Of a stretch of DNA of 64,000 nt, positions 26,625 through 36,700 are shown one piece after another. The stretch comes from an uncultured Polaribacter sp. (lineage in GTDB: Bacteria > Bacteroidota > Bacteroidia > Flavobacteriales > Flavobacteriaceae). Both the position numbers and the translations under genes were made by a program. The notes below the pieces were generated by a model. That model was not told the origin of the DNA. It worked only from the letters and a program-made list of their open reading frames with translations, and made no database searches. The stretch covers positions 62,001-126,000 of the forward strand of contig CANMHT010000009.1 in NCBI GenBank assembly GCA_947497755.1, read 5' to 3'. How positions within the stretch are numbered: the first letter of the stretch is position 1; every line of letters begins with the position of its first letter.

Positions 26625-27101
26625 ATGGCAAGTCTTAAAAAAGTATTAGAAAAAAAGAAGTATATAAAAATTAAGCTCAAGAAAACAGCTACCAATCATT
26701 TAGAAATTAAAGCTAAGATTAATGATGTTAAAGGGCGATTTATTCTAGATACTGGAGCTTCAAATTCTTGTGTTGGAATAGATTTAATTGAGCAATTTAA
26801 GCTAAGTGCAGAAGAATCTGAAACTAAAGCAGCAGGAGCTGGAGCAACAGATATGGAAACATTAAAATCTGAAAATAATAGCTTAGAAATTGGAAAATGG
26901 AAAACAACGAATTGTCATTTGGTATTGTTTGATTTAACACATGTAAATACAGCTTTAACACAGCATGATGCTAAAGAAGTTCACGGAATTATTGGAGCTG
27001 ATGTTTTAGAAGAAGGCAAAGCGATTATAGATTATAGCAATATGTTATTGTTTTTAAGAAAACCTAAAAAGACTAAAAAATTAAAGAAAGTTCCTTTTTA
27101 A
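26625..27101 (+). CDS. Retropepsin-like aspartyl protease
   Basis: This 158-residue protein carries one retroviral-type aspartic protease half-domain. The catalytic motif is ILDTGASNS with the aspartate at D42; a flap-like AAGAGATD follows, and a hydrophobic-hydrophobic-Gly block (HGIIGADVLEEG) sits near residue 127. Retropepsins work as homodimers, each chain giving one Asp. There is no signal peptide or membrane anchor, so it is cytosolic. The N-terminus is very lysine-rich. It is divergent from tatD by 39 bp and is followed by a strong terminator. Confidence 0.88.
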   Translation: MASLKKVLEKKKYIKIKLKKTATNHLEIKAKINDVKGRFILDTGASNSCVGIDLIEQFKLSAEESETKAAGAGATDMETLKSENNSLEIGKWKTTNCHLVLFDLTHVNTALTQHDAKEVHGIIGADVLEEGKAIIDYSNMLLFLRKPKKTKKLKKVPF

Positions 27102-27103
27102 CT

Positions 27104-27136
27104 AAAAAATCCCTCACATTTGTGAGGGATTTTTTT
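27104..27136 (+). terminator. Terminator, probably bidirectional
   Basis: A near-perfect palindrome (27104-27118 with 27121-27135) has a GC-rich core (TCCCTCACA/TGTGAGGGA) and a T tract on the plus strand. It lies 2 bp after the protease gene and 3 bp from the stop of the leftward 53-residue gene, so it probably ends both units. Confidence 0.88.
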
Positions 27137-27138
27137 GA

Positions 27139-27300
27139 TTAAAACCCATCTCCTGGAGCTTCAGGAGATCTGGCTTGTGCTGTTTTTGGATATAGCATAA
27201 TATAGGTTCCTATAGCTGTTAAAGCTGCATACTTACTGTAACTGCCAATCTTTTTTATGGCTTCTTTACGAGTAATTTCTTGTGAGTGTTGTTTTTGCAT
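27139..27300 (-). CDS. 53-residue exported-like small protein coupled to the LamG adhesin
   Basis: This short frame starts at ATG 27300 and stops at 27139. Its ATG overlaps the adhesin stop by one base (TAATG). The N-terminal part ITRKEAIKKIGSYSKYAA leads to a hydrophobic helix (ALTAIGTYIMLY), then a cleavage-like KTAQA, then a tail SPEAPGDGF of under 12 residues. This looks like a signal peptide or anchor with an almost empty mature part, followed by a perfect terminator 3 bp on. The coding case rests on coupling, clean boundaries and typical codons. It may be an anchor, a small partner of the adhesin, or a released peptide. Confidence 0.7.
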   Translation of the reverse strand: MQKQHSQEITRKEAIKKIGSYSKYAALTAIGTYIMLYPKTAQARSPEAPGDGF

Positions 27301-30300
27301 TATTCTAATATTATTTTTTTAGTTAGGGAAGCTTTATTTGATTCAATTTTAATAATATACAATCCAGATTTTAGAGATTTTGGTAAATCAATTTTATTGG
27401 TATTACTTGTGCTGCTATGAACTTCTTTTCCTAAGATAGAAATTAGTTTTATAGAGAGCTTTTCTGAATTTAAACCATTTACGGTTAGAGTCCTTTTATC
27501 AGATAAATAAACTTTTATGTTATTTAGGCTGATGTCATCAGTTGTTAATACTTTTGACATTAGATGTACATAAAATCGATTATCAACTTTTGTGTTTTTG
27601 GTTACATTAACTTTATAAGTAGTACTAGAAGCATCTAATCTGTGAAAAGAGTTGTCTTTTTTATCTTCAATATATACGTAATAAGAGTTAGGAATATTCT
27701 TTTTAGAAACAGATAAATAGATTTCTGAATTATTTCCAGTATTTATTCCAATAGGAATACTAAAGTTTTCGAGGTGTTCTTTAGGTAAAGATTGGATGGT
27801 GAAGTTTGTATTTTTACTTCCATCTAATAGCTTAGAATAAATGTCTAAATTTTGACTATTGAAGTTTCCTATATCAAGTCCTTTGTCAAACCCAACAGAA
27901 GCATTGCTAAAATATTTGATGCTAGTTTTTACTTTATGAGTATCATTACTTGCATAAATATCTAAAGAAGGATTGGTGTTTTTAATTTTTTCAAAATTAG
28001 TATTTCCGCTTGTCGGTTTTGTACTCCTTTTTTCTTCTTTAAAAGCAATATCTGTTTGTCCGTTTTTTAGTTTAATAAAGAAACCTTGACCTGGAGTTAG
28101 TGAACGAGCAGTTGCATCTAATTCGGTTATGGCTACATATTTATTTTGAGAATTATCCCACATATAAATACTTTGATATAAATCATCTAATGCACTTAAA
28201 TTGTCACTTAAAAAACTATTGTTACTGTTTTTGTTAGCAGGAAAATAGGTTGTAAAAGGATTTCCGATAGCTGCCCAATGATTGCTTGTTAATGTTTTAA
28301 ATAAATTATCAGTATTTAAAGTTCCGGTAAATGAAACTTCTCCATCTGTAGTTCTAGAAATAGCATAACTTTTACCTGCTTCAAATTCTAGATTAGCATC
28401 CATATCAACATCATAGTACACCCATTTGTTTCCTGCAGATTGGCTATCGTCATAATAAGCAATGGCATATCTATTTGGTGTTACAGTATTGTTTCTTCTA
28501 ATACTATTTGCAGCTAAATCTGCAAAGGCTTTTATTTTTTGCCCACTAACAGGTGGAGTAATAATACTCCATTTATTGGCTAATAAACCACCACGCTTGT
28601 AGGTGATATTTCCAGTATTTGTTCCTTTTAAGAATAATACACCACTATCAGAGCCATCAGAAGATAAATCTAAATTACCGCTAGTGTTCAAAGCTCCATT
28701 AATAGTTATTTCTTTATTTTTAGGAATATTAATAGTTGCACCAGTTTCTAAAGTAAAATCATTTAATTGTAAATCGTCAACATCTATAGTAATAGTAACT
28801 CCATTAGCTATAGTAGCATTTTGTTTAGTATTTGGAGCAGCTCCATGTGACCATTTATTTGTAGAAGACCAATTTCCTGTACTTGTAAATCTGTTAGCCG
28901 CATAATTTGTTTGCCCTGAAACACCATTTGCACCAGTAACAAAGTTTGATGTATTTCCTGTTTTAGAAAAATTATTCAAAGTACCAGATAAGTTGTTTTG
29001 ACTACTATCTGTTAAAGTTGTAACACCAGAATTATTTCCTTCAGCAACTCCCTGATTCATCTTATAATAAGCAGTTAATCCATTAGCATTATTTGGTATT
29101 TGAGCATTCATTCCGTTGTTAATTTCTGTTTCAGATAAAACTCGTGTCCAGATTCTAACTTCATCAATATTTCCATTAAAGAAGTGAGCATTATTTCTAG
29201 CGCCAATTTCTATTGGAGCAGTACTATTAAACATTGTTCCAGAAAGCGATTTTGTTCCAGCTGCTACTCCGTTTATATAAGCTCTCATGGTAGAACCATC
29301 ATAGGTTAAAGCAACATGTGACCATTTTCCAGTTCCTACTCCAATAGTAGATTCAAAATATTCATCTGTACTACCATCAGTAGTAATGGTAAACTCTATT
29401 CTTCCAGAGTTTAATAGAACAAAGGCAAAAGACTCTTGATTAGTGTTGTATTGACTTAAATAGGTTTGGACTCCATAAATATCTGGGTTTACCCAAGCCT
29501 CTGCGGTAAAACCTCCTGAAAAATCAAAAGCTACATTATCAGCAATGGTAATTCTATCATCAGTTCCATCAAAATTTAAAGCATTGTTTAAGGTAAAACG
29601 TTTTACCGAACCATAAGAAGTACCTTGGTTATTAGTTGCATAAACTCTGTAATAATATGTGTTACTAGTGTTTAATCCATTAATAGATTCAGAAAATGAT
29701 GTGCCAGCATCGGTATCAACTACTTTTATTGTTCCTGAAGAATCAGTAATTCTTGGACTTGTATTTGTAGTAGAATATAAGATTCCCTTTTCTGTGATAG
29801 TGCTTTCACCATCACTTAAAATTTCTCCTCCTAAATTAGCAGTAGTAGCAGTAATGTTAGAAGCATCAGTTGTAGTAATTGTTGGTAACTCTTTTAGGGT
29901 TTTAAAACTTTTAATACTCCCGTATCCTGTCCCTAAACTATTGATAGCATAAGCTCTATAATAATAAGTAGTGTTTCTTTTTAATTTAGTTGCTGTTTGT
30001 GAAAAAACACCTGTTACAGTACCACCTTCAATTTCTTTTGTAACACCAGGTTCTCCAATTCTAGGAGTATTATCAGAAGAAGAGTATATGATACCTCTTT
30101 CTGTTATTGCACTTCCCATATCAGATATGATATTTCCTCCTACAACAACACTATTTTTTGTAATGGTATTGGCATCTGTTGTTGTTAATGCGACAAAAGG
30201 TTCTATTTCTAATATGAAGTCATCTAAAGGTAATCCATTTAAATTGTCTGAGCTAACGGTAAATGAAGTAATATTATTAAAATAACTATTTGGATAATCT

Positions 30301-32249
30301 GAAGAAGTAAATTTAGAATTAGTGTTTGCTCCATTGCTATTAATTGTAGTAAAGTTTACAAATCCTTTACTGCTCTCTACTTTTAGTGTTTTAACAGAAA
30401 ATGTTTTTGTTTTGAAAGAAACTAAAGAAAAAGCTCTTCCACTTTGTAATTTAACAGTAAATTCTGTTTCTGGGTATCCTAAATTTAATGCTTCATCTCC
30501 TCCGAAACCACCATTATCAACATAGAAACCAGCAAGATTACCCGCAGTATTTATATTAGTGTCTTTAGAAGTTATTTCAAAAACATTATCACCTACAGTT
30601 TGTGTTATTGTCTTTGTGTCATAACCCGAAAGATTTGAATCAAAATCAAATAGGACATCATGATTTAATTTTTTGGTATAGGTTTCATCAGTAGTAGGCA
30701 ATGTATTGATTAACGAAGCCCCGTCTGTTTCTGTACTTTCAAAAATTTTAAATCTTAAGTCAAAGTCATCATGATTTCCGTTTTGCCCTGCAAAAATAAC
30801 ATGACCATCTGTATATGTTACTGTAGTATTTGCTTCGAGAGCATGGTTTCCTGTTCCAACAAAGTTGTTTAATGTAAAGGAATAGGTGCCACCAGCTGTT
30901 ATATTTAAAGAGCTAGTTAATGTGATTTTTTGTTCTCCAGCTGTACTGTTAATGTTTATTGATTGTGTATTTCCTATTTGAACTCCTGATGCATTTTTAT
31001 CACCAGAAAATATTTTTAGATCAGCAGTTCCAACAAAACTATGATTGCTAGATTTTTTATAGATAGCTATTGCAGAAAGTTTACCATTTGTGGTTGCCTT
31101 AAAAGTTTGTCCAATTTCTGAGTGATTTAAATAATCATTGGTGTTGTTTTGAGTAATGGTTGTACTTTCATTACTAGTAAATCCAATAATATTATTTGTA
31201 CCACTGCCATCTACGCCTTTTAAATTTAATCCAATTGTACCAACACCATTATTAAGACCTGTAATTTCTACTAAATATTCGGTATTACTATTTTTAGTTA
31301 CTGAGTTAATATTTCCTCCAACAGTTGAGTCTAATTCAAAATCTGTAACATCAACATTTTTTACATTATTGTCAAAAGTAACTTTAAAAATTACTGTAGA
31401 ATTTGATGTTGTTGCATTTGTAGGGTTATGTCTTGTTATTGAGGTTATTTTAGGAGGGTCAGATAATGTGGTAAAACTTTTTATATCTCCATATCCGGTA
31501 CCTTCACTATTAATAGCATAGGCTCTATAATAATACATTGTGTTTTTTGTCAGTCCAGTAACTGTTTTAGAAAAGCTTCCTGTACCAGTATTACCTTCTA
31601 TTTCTTTGATAACTCCTGTGTCGCCAATTTCAGGTTTAGTATCTGAAGAAGAATAAATAATTCCTCTTTCTGTTATAGGGTTACCATTATTAGACGTTAT
31701 ATTTCCACCAAAACTTGCAGAAGTTTTTGTTATAGAAGAAATATTTACGGTTGTAATACTAGGCGTAACTAAACTTAATATAGCTGTTCCTGTAAACTGA
31801 ATATCGGTTTGAGATGCGTTTAGAATAAGAAAGTAGTAAGTTTGCCCAGCATTAACATTTACAGTCTTAGGGTTTGTGCTTGCACATATATTTCCATCTG
31901 GAGTTGGGCTTAAATCTGAAGTTTGAGTAGCATTTTCATTTGATGCAATTGTAGTAATAGTACCGGTTGTACCAGATGTACTTTTGATTTCTACAGTAAT
32001 AGTTCCGGTAGTAACAGGAGTAAACTTATAGACTACGGATTTATTAGTTAAGTTGCATCCTGTTAAACCATTAGCGTTATTTGGGTTGCTGTTTGGGATA
32101 TTTACATTACTATCTGTAAAGGGTAAGTTAGTTATTTTAGTAGCATTTGCTATAGTATTATTGCTTTGAGCGTTAGAGTTAAATATAGAATAACATAATG
32201 TAGTTGTAAAGAGAAGTTTATAGAATAATTGTTGTGTAATTTTTCTCAT
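27300..32249 (-). CDS. Type A T9SS-secreted LamG adhesin
   Basis: This 1649-residue cell-surface protein has a signal peptide ending near residue 28 (FNSNAQ). Residues 35-155 are a pre-peptidase-like beta domain. Fibronectin-III-like repeats with GIIYSSS and YYYRAYAIN motifs occur near 165-262 and again at about 700-880. A LamG/concanavalin-like domain spans about 886-1046 (LNFDGTDDRITIADN, GNIDEVRIWTRVL). The C-terminal 75 residues are a type A sorting domain (LKSGLYIIKIESNKASLTKK). It should be exported by T9SS and attached outside, probably binding carbohydrate. Its operon partners are the 87- and 53-residue genes. Confidence 0.92.
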   Translation of the reverse strand: MRKITQQLFYKLLFTTTLCYSIFNSNAQSNNTIANATKITNLPFTDSNVNIPNSNPNNANGLTGCNLTNKSVVYKFTPVTTGTITVEIKSTSGTTGTITTIASNENATQTSDLSPTPDGNICASTNPKTVNVNAGQTYYFLILNASQTDIQFTGTAILSLVTPSITTVNISSITKTSASFGGNITSNNGNPITERGIIYSSSDTKPEIGDTGVIKEIEGNTGTGSFSKTVTGLTKNTMYYYRAYAINSEGTGYGDIKSFTTLSDPPKITSITRHNPTNATTSNSTVIFKVTFDNNVKNVDVTDFELDSTVGGNINSVTKNSNTEYLVEITGLNNGVGTIGLNLKGVDGSGTNNIIGFTSNESTTITQNNTNDYLNHSEIGQTFKATTNGKLSAIAIYKKSSNHSFVGTADLKIFSGDKNASGVQIGNTQSININSTAGEQKITLTSSLNITAGGTYSFTLNNFVGTGNHALEANTTVTYTDGHVIFAGQNGNHDDFDLRFKIFESTETDGASLINTLPTTDETYTKKLNHDVLFDFDSNLSGYDTKTITQTVGDNVFEITSKDTNINTAGNLAGFYVDNGGFGGDEALNLGYPETEFTVKLQSGRAFSLVSFKTKTFSVKTLKVESSKGFVNFTTINSNGANTNSKFTSSDYPNSYFNNITSFTVSSDNLNGLPLDDFILEIEPFVALTTTDANTITKNSVVVGGNIISDMGSAITERGIIYSSSDNTPRIGEPGVTKEIEGGTVTGVFSQTATKLKRNTTYYYRAYAINSLGTGYGSIKSFKTLKELPTITTTDASNITATTANLGGEILSDGESTITEKGILYSTTNTSPRITDSSGTIKVVDTDAGTSFSESINGLNTSNTYYYRVYATNNQGTSYGSVKRFTLNNALNFDGTDDRITIADNVAFDFSGGFTAEAWVNPDIYGVQTYLSQYNTNQESFAFVLLNSGRIEFTITTDGSTDEYFESTIGVGTGKWSHVALTYDGSTMRAYINGVAAGTKSLSGTMFNSTAPIEIGARNNAHFFNGNIDEVRIWTRVLSETEINNGMNAQIPNNANGLTAYYKMNQGVAEGNNSGVTTLTDSSQNNLSGTLNNFSKTGNTSNFVTGANGVSGQTNYAANRFTSTGNWSSTNKWSHGAAPNTKQNATIANGVTITIDVDDLQLNDFTLETGATINIPKNKEITINGALNTSGNLDLSSDGSDSGVLFLKGTNTGNITYKRGGLLANKWSIITPPVSGQKIKAFADLAANSIRRNNTVTPNRYAIAYYDDSQSAGNKWVYYDVDMDANLEFEAGKSYAISRTTDGEVSFTGTLNTDNLFKTLTSNHWAAIGNPFTTYFPANKNSNNSFLSDNLSALDDLYQSIYMWDNSQNKYVAITELDATARSLTPGQGFFIKLKNGQTDIAFKEEKRSTKPTSGNTNFEKIKNTNPSLDIYASNDTHKVKTSIKYFSNASVGFDKGLDIGNFNSQNLDIYSKLLDGSKNTNFTIQSLPKEHLENFSIPIGINTGNNSEIYLSVSKKNIPNSYYVYIEDKKDNSFHRLDASSTTYKVNVTKNTKVDNRFYVHLMSKVLTTDDISLNNIKVYLSDKRTLTVNGLNSEKLSIKLISILGKEVHSSTSNTNKIDLPKSLKSGLYIIKIESNKASLTKKIILE

Positions 32250-32261
32250 GAGTTTTTACTA

Positions 32262-32525
32262 TTAGTCAAGGGTTTTTATTTTTTGTTTGATTTTTTTTCT
32301 AGTTTGCCAAAGGCTAAAAATGGTATAGCATAAATAAATAGCACAACAGGATATAAATACAATTATAAATTTGTATTCAGTATTAAAAAAGAGTAGTGCA
32401 ATAATGATTAGTGTAATACTTATTAGTAAAGAAAATCCAATGAGCCATTTTGTAATTTGTCTTGTTTTGACTCTGTTTTCTTCTAAAGAATAGTACAGTG
32501 ATTTTTTATGTATGCTAGTGTGCAT
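32262..32525 (-). CDS. Small inner-membrane protein, two helices
   Basis: This 87-residue protein has a basic N-terminus, two membrane helices (WLIGFSLLISITLIIIALLF and FIIVFISCCAIYLCYTIFSL) and a basic C-terminal tail (TRKKIKQKIKTLD). The topology places both ends in the cytoplasm. It is the first gene after the 40-bp-motif promoter and ends 12 bp before the LamG adhesin, so it is co-transcribed with it. No family is recognised. A helper role in adhesin expression or export is possible but not shown. Confidence 0.78.
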   Translation of the reverse strand: MHTSIHKKSLYYSLEENRVKTRQITKWLIGFSLLISITLIIIALLFFNTEYKFIIVFISCCAIYLCYTIFSLWQTRKKIKQKIKTLD

Positions 32526-32544
32526 CTAATTTTAAAATTTGATG

Positions 32545-32613
32545 CAATTATAGATAATATCGTTAATTTTTTTCCTACCCACTTAGGTAGTTTTACCTAT
32601 ACTTTTAGGTAGT
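32545..32613 (-). promoter_or_regulatory. Promoter A of the LamG adhesin operon, with repeated ACTACCT boxes
   Basis: On the minus strand, 32613-32574 holds two ACCTA-containing boxes (ACTACCTAAAAG, then AAACTACCTAAG) and a GGGTAGG box. After exactly 21 nt comes TATAATTG (32552-32545), a one-mismatch TAnnTTTG box. Promoter B at 40051-40119 has the same parts at the same spacing, with 35 of 40 motif bases identical. The boxes occupy the activator and -33 region. The adjacent LuxR-type regulator is the natural candidate binder. Confidence 0.7.
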
Positions 32614-32667
32614 ATATGAGTTTTTTCGTGAAAAAAAAGAGGAATTAATAGTATGAACTTAGAGCTG

Positions 32668-32775
32668 TTATTTATTAAATAAAATTTTAGAAGTAATCTT
32701 TGCTCGTTTTTTTACATCTAGTTTTTAGTAGAGATTTTTGGTGTGATATTTCAATGTCTTGACTGAAGTGAATTT
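32668..32775 (-). pseudogene. Decayed 3' fragment of a LuxR-type regulator gene
   Basis: Bases 32666-32751 match the 3' end of the intact LuxR gene (40174-40259) at 82 of 86 positions, and weaker similarity continues for about 20 bp. In translation it reads KYHTKNLY, then a TAA where the intact gene has GAA, then KLDVKKRAKITSKILFNK and the normal stop. Only the recognition-helix end of the HTH remains. It lies 55 bp upstream of promoter A; the intact gene lies 57 bp upstream of promoter B. The remnant is thus part of a duplicated regulator-promoter unit. Confidence 0.85.
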
Positions 32776-32782
32776 TATAAAT

Positions 32783-32818
32783 AACAATCCCATCACTTTT
32801 TATAATGACGGGATTGTT
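32783..32818 (-). terminator. Probable terminator of the adhesin-porP operon
   Basis: A 9-bp perfect stem (32783-32791 with 32810-32818), extended by partial pairing inside the loop, lies 25 bp after the porP stop. The T tract on the minus strand is short, so termination strength is uncertain. Confidence 0.6.
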
Positions 32819-32843
32819 TATAAACTATATTTTAAGCTTTTCT

Positions 32844-33722
32844 CTAAAACTGATATCTCACCAACATTTCAAGTGAGCCATTGTTGTTAATTTGGTTAAC
32901 CTTTGATGTTGTAAAATCATAAGCTGCACCAAAGCGTAGGTTATCCATAATGTTAAACAGTGTAAATACAGAATACATCTCATCGAGTCTGTAATTCATT
33001 CCTGCTTGTATCTGGTTGTATCCAACGGTAGCACTAATATCTGTTGATGATGGTGCTCCTTTGGTACTTCTATGCATAAATGCTGGTGTGATTTCTACAT
33101 TTTCATTAATCTTAAAATGGTATCCTGCTCCATAGTATAAATGCAAGTTATCTACCGCTGCTTTGGGTGCATTTCCATGTTTGATGTATCGCTTTCCATT
33201 TAAAAAGTTTGGTGTGGAGATACTCACATAATACTTCTCATGTTTTAAATACATCCCTGCTCCAAACTGTGTATTGATAAAACTTTGGTTTCTACTAAAC
33301 AAGGGATCATTTCCTAAAGCTCCTGCCTTTTTTAAATCAATGTTTACTATCGATGCTCCTGTCTTTACCCCAAAGTATAAATCATGCGTTTGTGAGAGTT
33401 GTAGCTTGTAAGATAGATCTACTGTTAGGTCTGTTTCTTGTAATACAAACACCTGATCTCTTACCAAAGAAACTCCCAATCCAAGTCCGTTTTTAAGTGG
33501 ACTCACATAATTTAATGCCTGTGTGTTTGGAGCATCACTTACACCTACCCATTGGCTTCTATATCCCAAACTAATCTGTTGGACATCTGTACTTCCTGCA
33601 AAAGCAGGGTTGATAATATTCATATTAAAGTTATACAAGGTAAAGTTTGGGTCTTGTTGTGCCACACTCTTTTGTATAAAACAAACCGCTATAAGGAGCA
33701 ATATATATTGAATTTTTTTCAT
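32844..33722 (-). CDS. PorP/SprF family T9SS membrane protein
   Basis: This 292-residue outer-membrane barrel has a signal peptide (IQYILLLIAVCFIQKSVAQ). It opens with the family's DPNFTLYNFNMNIINPAFAGS and ends in LEMLVRYQF. PorP/SprF proteins partner with very large type B (CHU_C) adhesins. In Flavobacterium johnsoniae, SprF is needed for SprB to reach the surface during gliding. Here it lies 40 bp downstream of such an adhesin, so it is most likely that protein's dedicated partner. A terminator follows. Confidence 0.93.
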   Translation of the reverse strand: MKKIQYILLLIAVCFIQKSVAQQDPNFTLYNFNMNIINPAFAGSTDVQQISLGYRSQWVGVSDAPNTQALNYVSPLKNGLGLGVSLVRDQVFVLQETDLTVDLSYKLQLSQTHDLYFGVKTGASIVNIDLKKAGALGNDPLFSRNQSFINTQFGAGMYLKHEKYYVSISTPNFLNGKRYIKHGNAPKAAVDNLHLYYGAGYHFKINENVEITPAFMHRSTKGAPSSTDISATVGYNQIQAGMNYRLDEMYSVFTLFNIMDNLRFGAAYDFTTSKVNQINNNGSLEMLVRYQF

Positions 33723-33762
33723 GTTGTTAACTGTTATAAATGTATTGCAATATTGTTGAGGG

Positions 33763-36700
33763 TTAATAATTGATATAGATCCATCCTTTGGCTGGTTTAG
33801 CTCCAGGAGTGTTAAATTCTACAGTAAAGTAATAGGCACCAACTGGTAGTTTATTACTACTACTTGACTTGTTAGAGAATCCATTAAATGAATTGTCATA
33901 TCCTCTCATAGTGAAAACGATCTTTCCAGAACGGTTGTAGATGTTTACCACATTGTTAGGAAATAACTCAATGTCTTCTACTACCCAAGTATCATTAACT
34001 CCATCGCCATTAGGAGAGAATCCATATTTCTTTTTCATCACAATTGCTGCTTGACAACTATCAACATCGTCATCTAAATAATTGATGATTCCATCATTGT
34101 CACAATCTTCTTCTACATCAGCTACGCCGTCTCCATCAGTATCTTTTTGATCTGGGTTTGGAATCAATGGACTGTTATCATCCACATCCAATATACCGTC
34201 ATTATCGTCATCGTTATCGGTAATATCAGGAATCCCATCTCCATCGTTATCTCCTAAAATGGTTAAAGTTCCATTGATAGTAACAATTGTATAGTTTCCA
34301 TCTGTTGCGGCACTTAACTCAATAGGAACAGTTCCTGCTGGTGTATTGGTAGTTGCACTACTACTTGCCATTGGAGCAGTATCTATATCAGCAATTCCAT
34401 CGCTTCCTTTAAATCCATTATAAGTAATGGTAAAAGTTGGATTAGCCTCTCCAAATACTTTGGTCTTATCATCAGCAGTTGCTGTTAGAGTAGCTTTACC
34501 AATGGTTAAAGTTCCATTTACTGGAGTGATGGTATAATTGTTATCAGCTCCACCTGTGGTGGTAATTGCTATAGTTCCAACATCTGTACTTGTTGTAGCT
34601 GCACTACTTGCTGTTGGAGCAGTATCAATATCAGAGATTGTATCAGCTCCTTTGAATCCACTATAAGAAATAGTAAATACTGGATTAGCCTCTCCATATT
34701 CTTTGCTCTTATCATCAGCAGTTGCTGTTAGAGTAGCTTTGCTAATGCTTAAAGTTCCATTAACTGGAGTGATGGTATAATTGTTATCAGCTCCACCTGT
34801 GGTGGTAATTGCTACAGTTCCAACATCTGTACTTGTTGTAGCTGTACTACTTGCTGTTGGAGCAGTATCAATATCAGAGATTGTATCAGCTCCTTTGAAT
34901 CCACTATAAGAAATAGTAAATACTGGATTTGCCTCTCCATATTCTTTGGTCTTATCATCAGCAGTAGCTGTTAGAGTAGCTTTGCTAATGCTTAAAGTTC
35001 CATTAACTGGAGTGATGGTATAATTGTTATCAGCTCCACCTGTGGTGGTAATTGCTACAGTTCCAACATCTGTACTTGTTGTAGCTGCACTACTTGCTGT
35101 TGGAGCAGTATCTATATCAGAGATGGTATCAGTTCCTTTAAATCCACTATAAGAAATAGTAAATGCTGGATTGACTTCTCCATATTCTTTGGTCTTATCA
35201 TCAGCAGTTGCTGTTAAAGTAGCTTTGGCAATGGTTAAAGTTCCATTTACTGGAGTGATGGTATAATTGTTATCAGCTCCACCTGTGGTGGTAATTGCTA
35301 TAGTTCCAACATCTGTACTTGTTGTAGCAGTACTACTTGCTGTTGGTGCAGTATCAATATCAGAGATGGTATCAGTTCCTTTAAATCCACTATAAGAAAT
35401 AGTAAATGCTGGATTGACTTCTCCATATTCTTTGCTCTTATCATCAGCAGTTGCTGTTAGAGTAGCTTTGCTAATTGTAAGTGTACCATCTACATAACTA
35501 GGTGTATAATTATTATCACTTACTGCATCTGGTCTTATTGTATAAGTACCTGCATTGTATGGTGTTGGCTCAACAATAAACACATATGCTCCTATATCTA
35601 ATACTGATGCATCGTCTCCATTTTTAAATTCTCCATAGGTAAATCCAATTGAAAAGCTATCTCCATAAGTAATCGTCTGACTATTCGCTGTAACAACCAA
35701 TACGGCTTTATTTATTGTTAAACTAATGTCTTTTGTTTGACTTGTGTAAATTCCGTCAGAAGCCTGAGTGACTCTAATGGTTACTGTTGCTACATTACCT
35801 ATATCAACTGTTTGGTTGTTTGTTCCAGAAAGACTGGTTCCATTTGCAGCACCTACAATACTATAAGTAATGGCTCCAGAAGAGTTAGAACTAGCTGTTA
35901 AGTTAAAGCTTGCATCTCCATAAGTTTTAGTAATATCTGTAAAAGTAATGGTTGGGGTAACTAAGGCTAATGTTTTTATAGTTTTTACTGCTCCATAAGA
36001 AGTACCTACAGAGTTGGTAGCAAAAGCTCTTACATAATAAGTAGTGTTGGCATTTAATCCTGTAATATTTTCTGAGAAAGTAGCTCCACCTGAAGCATTA
36101 GAATCTTTGGTTACTCCTGTTTCTCCAATTTCTGGAGTCATATCTGTTGTTGAATAAACCACCCCAACGTCGGTAACTGTAACACCATAATCATTGGTAA
36201 CAGTTCCTCCCATGGTAGCATTGAATTGGGTAATTGCAGTAATTGCTGCTGTAGTTACATCAGGTTTACCTCCTACTAAGACTCCTGTTGTATTACCTAC
36301 AGCATTTAAAGCAGTATTCAAATCGTTACCTGCTGCATCTTGAATATTTCCTCCGTTAAGCGACAAAGTTCCAATTGATATTCCATCTGCATCAACATCT
36401 CCATTAGCAATGGTATATCTAAAGGTTAACGCTTGACTTCCAGAACCATTTAAATAGCTAGCTTTTTTAGTAGCGCTTCCAATAGTTAATGCTAATTGAG
36501 GAGTTCCTCCAGTAGTTGTAACAGTTGTATTTTCAGAAGTATTTATTGTAAAGTCTAAATGTTGTCCTGGTACATAGGTAGCATTTGTAGGTACTGCAAC
36601 ACTTGTAATTGTAGGAACAAGTCCGTCAATAACAATATTCTTGTTATTACTTAAAGAACCTGAAGTTGAAGAACCAACAGGTAGAGTTAATGAAGCATTG

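Noticed and set aside
34255..35469. Regularly spaced repeats resembling a CRISPR or satellite array
   Set aside because: The 243-bp units are in-frame protein repeats (MBG domains) of a T9SS adhesin; there are no short repeats with unique spacers and no cas genes.
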